Positions 63,959 through 64,000 of a stretch of 64,000 nucleotides of DNA are shown in pieces. Within the stretch, counting starts at the first letter, position 1, and each line of letters opens with the position of its first letter. The stretch spans positions 1 through 64,000 of the forward strand of contig NZ_VDMR01000009.1 of NCBI RefSeq assembly GCF_006346315.1, in the 5' to 3' direction. Origin of the DNA: Nocardioides litoris. GTDB lineage: Bacteria > Actinomycetota > Actinomycetes > Propionibacteriales > Nocardioidaceae. The notes beneath the pieces were generated by a model. The model was not told the origin of the DNA. It ran no database searches and worked only from the letters and a program-made list of their open reading frames with translations. A program made the translations under genes and the position numbers.

Positions 63959-64000
63959 GCAAGCGCGGCCGCCGCGGGTCGGGCGACGGGTGGGCACGGT

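Overview
The window is very GC-rich, coding-dense DNA from an actinobacterium, most likely a Nocardioides-like member of the Propionibacteriales. The evidence is the frequent GTG starts, the TAnnnT -10 boxes placed 6-8 nt before start codons (leaderless genes), the FasR/fabD-fabH-acpP-fabF-accD cluster, a homodimeric AceE, the actinobacterial families DUF3052, DUF3145 and DUF3467, the RNase H/CobC fusion and an aerobic cobalamin pathway. No phage, plasmid, transposase or CRISPR genes are visible.

Layout. 1-3.7 kb: end of an rRNA operon (5S), a TPR protein, a small membrane protein, an alpha/beta hydrolase, a DUF3145 protein and a secreted protein. 3.7-10.3 kb: type II fatty-acid synthase operon (fabD-fabH-acpP-fabF-accD) behind its activator FasR; FabD carries a degenerate biotinyl/lipoyl-like tail. 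10.4-17.9 kb: hydrolase, aceE, DUF3052, acyl-CoA synthetase, peroxiredoxin, DUF3467 and tRNA-Val. 18.0-23.1 kb: a two-arm signalling module. Two convergent operons each encode an Asp-rich exported protein plus a Ser/Thr kinase; one also encodes a histidine kinase and response regulator. Both ends carry the same palindrome and 11-bp-phased CTCAC repeats. 23.2-41.4 kb: housekeeping and metabolic genes (acyl-CoA synthetase, Nif3-like, zinc ribbon, RNase H/phosphatase, YaaA, RNB nuclease, MMPL transporter, acetyltransferases, a third Ser/Thr kinase, PEP synthase with its regulator, alcohol dehydrogenase).

41.5-64 kb: a nearly complete oxygen-dependent cobalamin regulon in four blocks, each headed by a cobalamin riboswitch: cobN-cobF-ferredoxin-2H phosphoesterase-cobQ-cobK; cbtB-cbtA-cobT with a putative cobalt permease; ChlID-like chelatase-cobO-cobB-cobC; and cobG-cobH-cobIJ. 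cobL-cobM, cobU, cobS and cbiB fill the gaps. The first committed methyltransferase (CobA/SUMT), a corrin reductase and BluB are not here and must lie elsewhere if the pathway is complete.

The main unexplained element is a family of about 44-bp imperfect palindromes at five loci, often in tandem with locus-specific periods of 30, 51 or 63 bp. Arm sequences differ between loci but the two arms change together, so hairpin pairing is kept. One cluster lies in frame inside the chelatase gene, where it encodes an extra linker of about 45 residues.
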